DNA from: Saltatorellus ferox
Lineage (GTDB): Bacteria; Planctomycetota; UBA1135; GCA-002686595
DNA length: 64,000 nucleotides
Assembly: GCA_007751475.1 (NCBI GenBank)
Contig: CP036434.1
Span: forward strand, 3,787,524 to 3,851,523
Direction: 5' to 3'
Numbering within the stretch: the stretch's first letter is position 1; each line of letters begins with the position of its first letter. The notes below the pieces were generated by a model. It saw only the letters and a program-made list of their open reading frames with translations, was not told where the DNA came from and ran no database searches. Positions 61,868-64,000 of the stretch are shown piece by piece. The translations under genes were made by a program, and so were the position numbers.

Positions 61868-62178
61868 GACTTCCCTCCTCTGTTGGAGCGGGTATCCCAT
61901 CGGTCTCGAGTGGGGCAACCAGCCGCGATCCAGGCCTCGATTTCCTCGCGGCGCCAGCGAACGGACCTGCCAAGGCGGACAGGAGAGGGCAAACGACCCG
62001 ATGACCGAAGCCCCGCGATCTGGCGCTTACTCACTCCCAGCATCTCTGCGACCTTTGGCGCAGGAAGGAGTAGCGGCTGGACAGCCTCGCCCTGATGGGC
62101 GATACTTGGGATGCTTGTGTCGCCCCCTGGTGTCCGCCTCACGGCGGCCCGGGGGTGCGCGCTTTCAGGAGGCTTCAT
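61864..62178 (-). CDS. AlpA/MerR-like excisionase-type DNA-binding protein
   Basis: A 104-aa protein with a winged-helix motif at the C-terminus: LLPAPKVAEMLGVSKRQIAG, LRSSGRLPSPVRLGRSVRWR, REEIEAWIAAG. This matches AlpA/Xis-like proteins that bind att sites and direct excision. ATG 62178 is chosen because it leaves only a 14-nt overlap with the upstream gene; the ORF to 62346 lies in that gene's shadow. Confidence 0.85.
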   Translation of the reverse strand: MKPPESAHPRAAVRRTPGGDTSIPSIAHQGEAVQPLLLPAPKVAEMLGVSKRQIAGLRSSGRLPSPVRLGRSVRWRREEIEAWIAAGCPTRDRWDTRSNRGGKS

Positions 62179-62395
62179 GCGATGCCTCCCGGGTGCCCTG
62201 AGGCCTCCCCTTCTCGTCGCCTGCCGCCTTGGCAAGCAGAGCGCGCTCGACGGCGTATCGGTCAAAAAGCCGGCCATGCTGGCCAATTCGGACAAAGGGA
62301 ATCTCACCTCGATCGGCCGCATCGCGGAGATCGACAACACGGACACCGAGAACCGCGGCGAGGGATGAGACCGGTAACAGTCTTGGAATCTTCAT
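62165..62395 (-). CDS. Small MerR/excisionase-like DNA-binding protein
   Basis: A 76-aa protein with one wHTH-like unit: LLPVSSLAAVLGVRVVDLRD, AADRGEIPFVRIGQHGRLFD, then YAVERALLAK. It precedes and overlaps the AlpA-like gene by 14 nt, so two small DNA-binding proteins are made in tandem, possibly as paired Xis/regulator. Start ATG 62395. Confidence 0.7.
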   Translation of the reverse strand: MKIPRLLPVSSLAAVLGVRVVDLRDAADRGEIPFVRIGQHGRLFDRYAVERALLAKAAGDEKGRPQGTREASHEAS

Positions 62396-62492
62396 GCCCC
62401 GAGAGTGGTCCCGAGGCGTTCCTGAGTCTGCCTACGTCAATGCCTACGTCATTGCACACGTGTTGCGTGCGGCGGATTCGCACTCACCCGCC

Positions 62493-63761
62493 TCAGCACT
62501 CGCCGTCTCTTGGCTTGAAGATGGTCGAGTACCGCTCTCGGTCGGCCTCGGTGAGGTAGTAGCCGCAGTTCCGCCGATTCTTGAGTTCCCAACCGCGCTT
62601 TCGGAGCCCGCCCACCTGGCGCGTTCTCAAGCTTCCTACTTCAGTGCCAGGAATCCTGGCCACCAGTTGCTTTTCGAGGAGGCCTAACTCAGGAGGCAGG
62701 TCAACCAGAGTCTCGAGAAGCCTGCGCTCTAAATCAGACAGCGGCACGCGCGCGTCTCGGGGCGTCGCGTCTGGACCCAGTACGTCGAGTCGGCTCTTCC
62801 CGTCAGATGGCGCATGCGCCCTGGTATCAGAATCCAGGACCCCTCGTACCCACGACGGCGAATACTGAACCCACTGGGACCGCAGGGACTCGAGGATTCG
62901 ACGCCTCAAGCTAGCGGGTTCGTGGTCGCGATACGTCCTGATCTCATCGTCCGCAGCCGCCCGCACTTCCTGTCGAATGCGCGCCAACCGAGAAAGCTCT
63001 GGATCGGCATCGCGGGAGACTGGAGCATCCACCCTGTCCATCTGAAGCCGGGCCTCAGTGAGAAGGTCTGAACTCATCTCCTCCGCGTTGAGAACGCCAA
63101 CGCGACCGGCGATGTTGGTCCTGGAAGTCTTGATCGAATGGCCTTCATGGTCGAGCAAGGCGGCCACCACGAGCCCCAGTGTCAGCGAGGGTGCCTCGGT
63201 GACGAAGTGGTTGACCCCAGGGCCCACGTCAGGATCAATCCGAATGTGGCCCATGATCCGCCGTTGGTTGCGATTCATTGATGGCAGCCCCGCGCTCTCG
63301 TCGCCCATGGGGTCGTCGTGGTCATGCGAGAGGTCCTGCTCCTCGTCCCACAGAATGCCCCATTCGACTCGCTTCTCGGACTTGAGCCACTTGTTCACAC
63401 GGGCTGCGGTTTCCACCTCGCTCTGTCGCCAGAATCGGTGTGGAGGATCCTGCCCCGTTCGGATCGCCCGCTCGATGGCCGCACGTCGGATGCTCTCCTC
63501 GTTGGCCGCCTTCTGCAGCTGAGCGGCCCATGCGGCTGGCTCAGCTATCTGAGTTTCGAGTGCTACCTTGTGTAAGGCGTCGCAGGCAGCCCGGGCGTCG
63601 GGCAAGTGGTCAAAGAGCGGATAGGGGAAAGACGAATTCAGTCCCTCCCACTCGCGGAAGAAAATGATGGACCGAGGCATAGCACGTTGAAGTGGGTCGC
63701 CCAGCCCCGGCTGAACGCAACGTGCAATTCCAGCCGAGGCCAAGCTCGCGCTGACCGTCAT
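62493..63761 (-). CDS. Unknown element protein with C-terminal wHTH-like end
   Basis: A 422-aa protein (ATG 63761; ATG 63680, MPRSIIFFREWEG, is also plausible). A hydrophilic helical N-terminal half includes FWRQSEVETAARVNKWLKSE. A central region has RRIMGHIRIDPDVGPGVNHF and LTLGLVVAALLDHEGHS. The C-terminal ~60 residues (LLEKQLVARIPGTEVGSLRT, RQVGGLRKRGW, CGYYL) look like a winged helix. Its position upstream of the Xis-like genes suggests a control or recombination-accessory role. I do not recognise the family. Confidence 0.6.
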   Translation of the reverse strand: MTVSASLASAGIARCVQPGLGDPLQRAMPRSIIFFREWEGLNSSFPYPLFDHLPDARAACDALHKVALETQIAEPAAWAAQLQKAANEESIRRAAIERAIRTGQDPPHRFWRQSEVETAARVNKWLKSEKRVEWGILWDEEQDLSHDHDDPMGDESAGLPSMNRNQRRIMGHIRIDPDVGPGVNHFVTEAPSLTLGLVVAALLDHEGHSIKTSRTNIAGRVGVLNAEEMSSDLLTEARLQMDRVDAPVSRDADPELSRLARIRQEVRAAADDEIRTYRDHEPASLRRRILESLRSQWVQYSPSWVRGVLDSDTRAHAPSDGKSRLDVLGPDATPRDARVPLSDLERRLLETLVDLPPELGLLEKQLVARIPGTEVGSLRTRQVGGLRKRGWELKNRRNCGYYLTEADRERYSTIFKPRDGEC

Positions 63762-63839
63762 CAGCTACCCGTCGGTATTCTAAGGCAGGAGCCTGTCGCT
63801 GGGGATTTCGGCTCCTGAGGCCTGAAAACGGAGGCATTG

Positions 63840-64000
63840 ATGAAACCAGCGGTGGAAGAGCTGGCGCGACTGGACGCCAGTGGCCTGGCCTGGACCGGAG
63901 CGTTGGCAAGACCTTGGACGCTGGCAAGTGGGGAGCCGATCCCCGAGTTCTGGGCCGTTATCGAGGTCGATGCTGTGGAAGCATGGCACTCGGGGGTTTC
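63840..64000 (+). CDS. Partial ORF at window end, unknown function
   Basis: ATG 63840 is preceded by GGAGG 7 nt upstream and opens a frame without stops to the window end (53 codons): MKPAVEELARLDASGLAWTG, then a segment with PIPEFWAVIEVDAVEAWHSG. No domain is recognised in so short a piece. It diverges from the 62493-63761 gene, so a divergent promoter region lies between 63762 and 63839. The clear Shine-Dalgarno is the main reason to believe it. Confidence 0.55.
   Translation, partial: MKPAVEELARLDASGLAWTGALARPWTLASGEPIPEFWAVIEVDAVEAWHSGV

Larger units (their letters stand above)
57480..64000. mobile_element. Integrative element inserted at ssrA (partial)
   Basis: From the ssrA 3' end rightwards the window holds a tyrosine integrase, XRE-type regulator, primase/DUF3987 protein, two small DNA-binding proteins and unknown genes, with no housekeeping gene. 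The tmRNA 3' end is a classic tyrosine-integrase target, and the integrase is the gene closest to it. The right end (expected to carry a copy of the ssrA 3' segment) is beyond the window. Confidence 0.8.

Overview
The window is high-GC bacterial chromosome, most likely from a deep-branching Planctomycetota. The main pointers are an ECF sigma factor overlapping a Ser/Thr kinase that carries a C-terminal formylglycine-enzyme-like domain, a double-domain sulfatase, few clear Shine-Dalgarno sites, large fusions such as an 806-aa GreA-type protein, and many 1-8 nt gene overlaps. The phylum call is an inference from gene content; no rRNA is present.

Layout. (1) 1-17756 is the right-hand part of an accessory island that abuts the 3' end of a tRNA-Asn gene. 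It holds a truncated IS3-type transposase, a tightly overlapping replication/recombination block (zinc-ribbon/Toprim primase, P-loop helicase-like ATPase, SpoVG-like, DUF2924, large serine recombinase, small HTH protein), then GIY-YIG and PD-(D/E)XK-like genes. It ends with two very large, convergent, visibly lower-GC genes (8946-12740 and 13226-17158). Each encodes an N-terminal PD-(D/E)XK nuclease-like domain, a STAND-like P-loop NTPase and a long C-terminal region. They look like Avs-type anti-phage sensors and are the main candidate for an undescribed system. (2) 17757-57121 is the core chromosome. Its operons are pfk/oxidoreductase/gluQ-RS/msrA, sulfatase plus surface protein, SahR-like regulator plus ahcY, amidohydrolase-like/dus/flavoprotein, tldD/pmbA, and ECF sigma/kinase/two unknown proteins. 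Other genes include the GreA-type fusion, a PcnB-type nucleotidyltransferase, rsmG, smpB, and tRNA-Trp and tRNA-Leu. There are also striking hairpin repeat arrays (six 37-bp units; four 69-bp terminator units) and a perfect 23-bp inverted repeat. (3) 57122-57479 is tmRNA (ssrA), about 2 kb from smpB. (4) 57480-64000 is the left end of a second integrative element inserted at the ssrA 3' end. It carries a tyrosine integrase whose ORF runs antisense into ssrA, an XRE repressor-like gene, a zinc-ribbon/Toprim/DUF3987 primase-helicase, two small excisionase-like DNA-binding proteins and an unknown 422-aa protein.

Both islands encode their own primase-like and recombination functions, so they resemble integrative satellite or plasmid-like elements rather than simple gene-cassette sites. 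The left island seems to carry defence cargo. The right island's cargo lies beyond the window.
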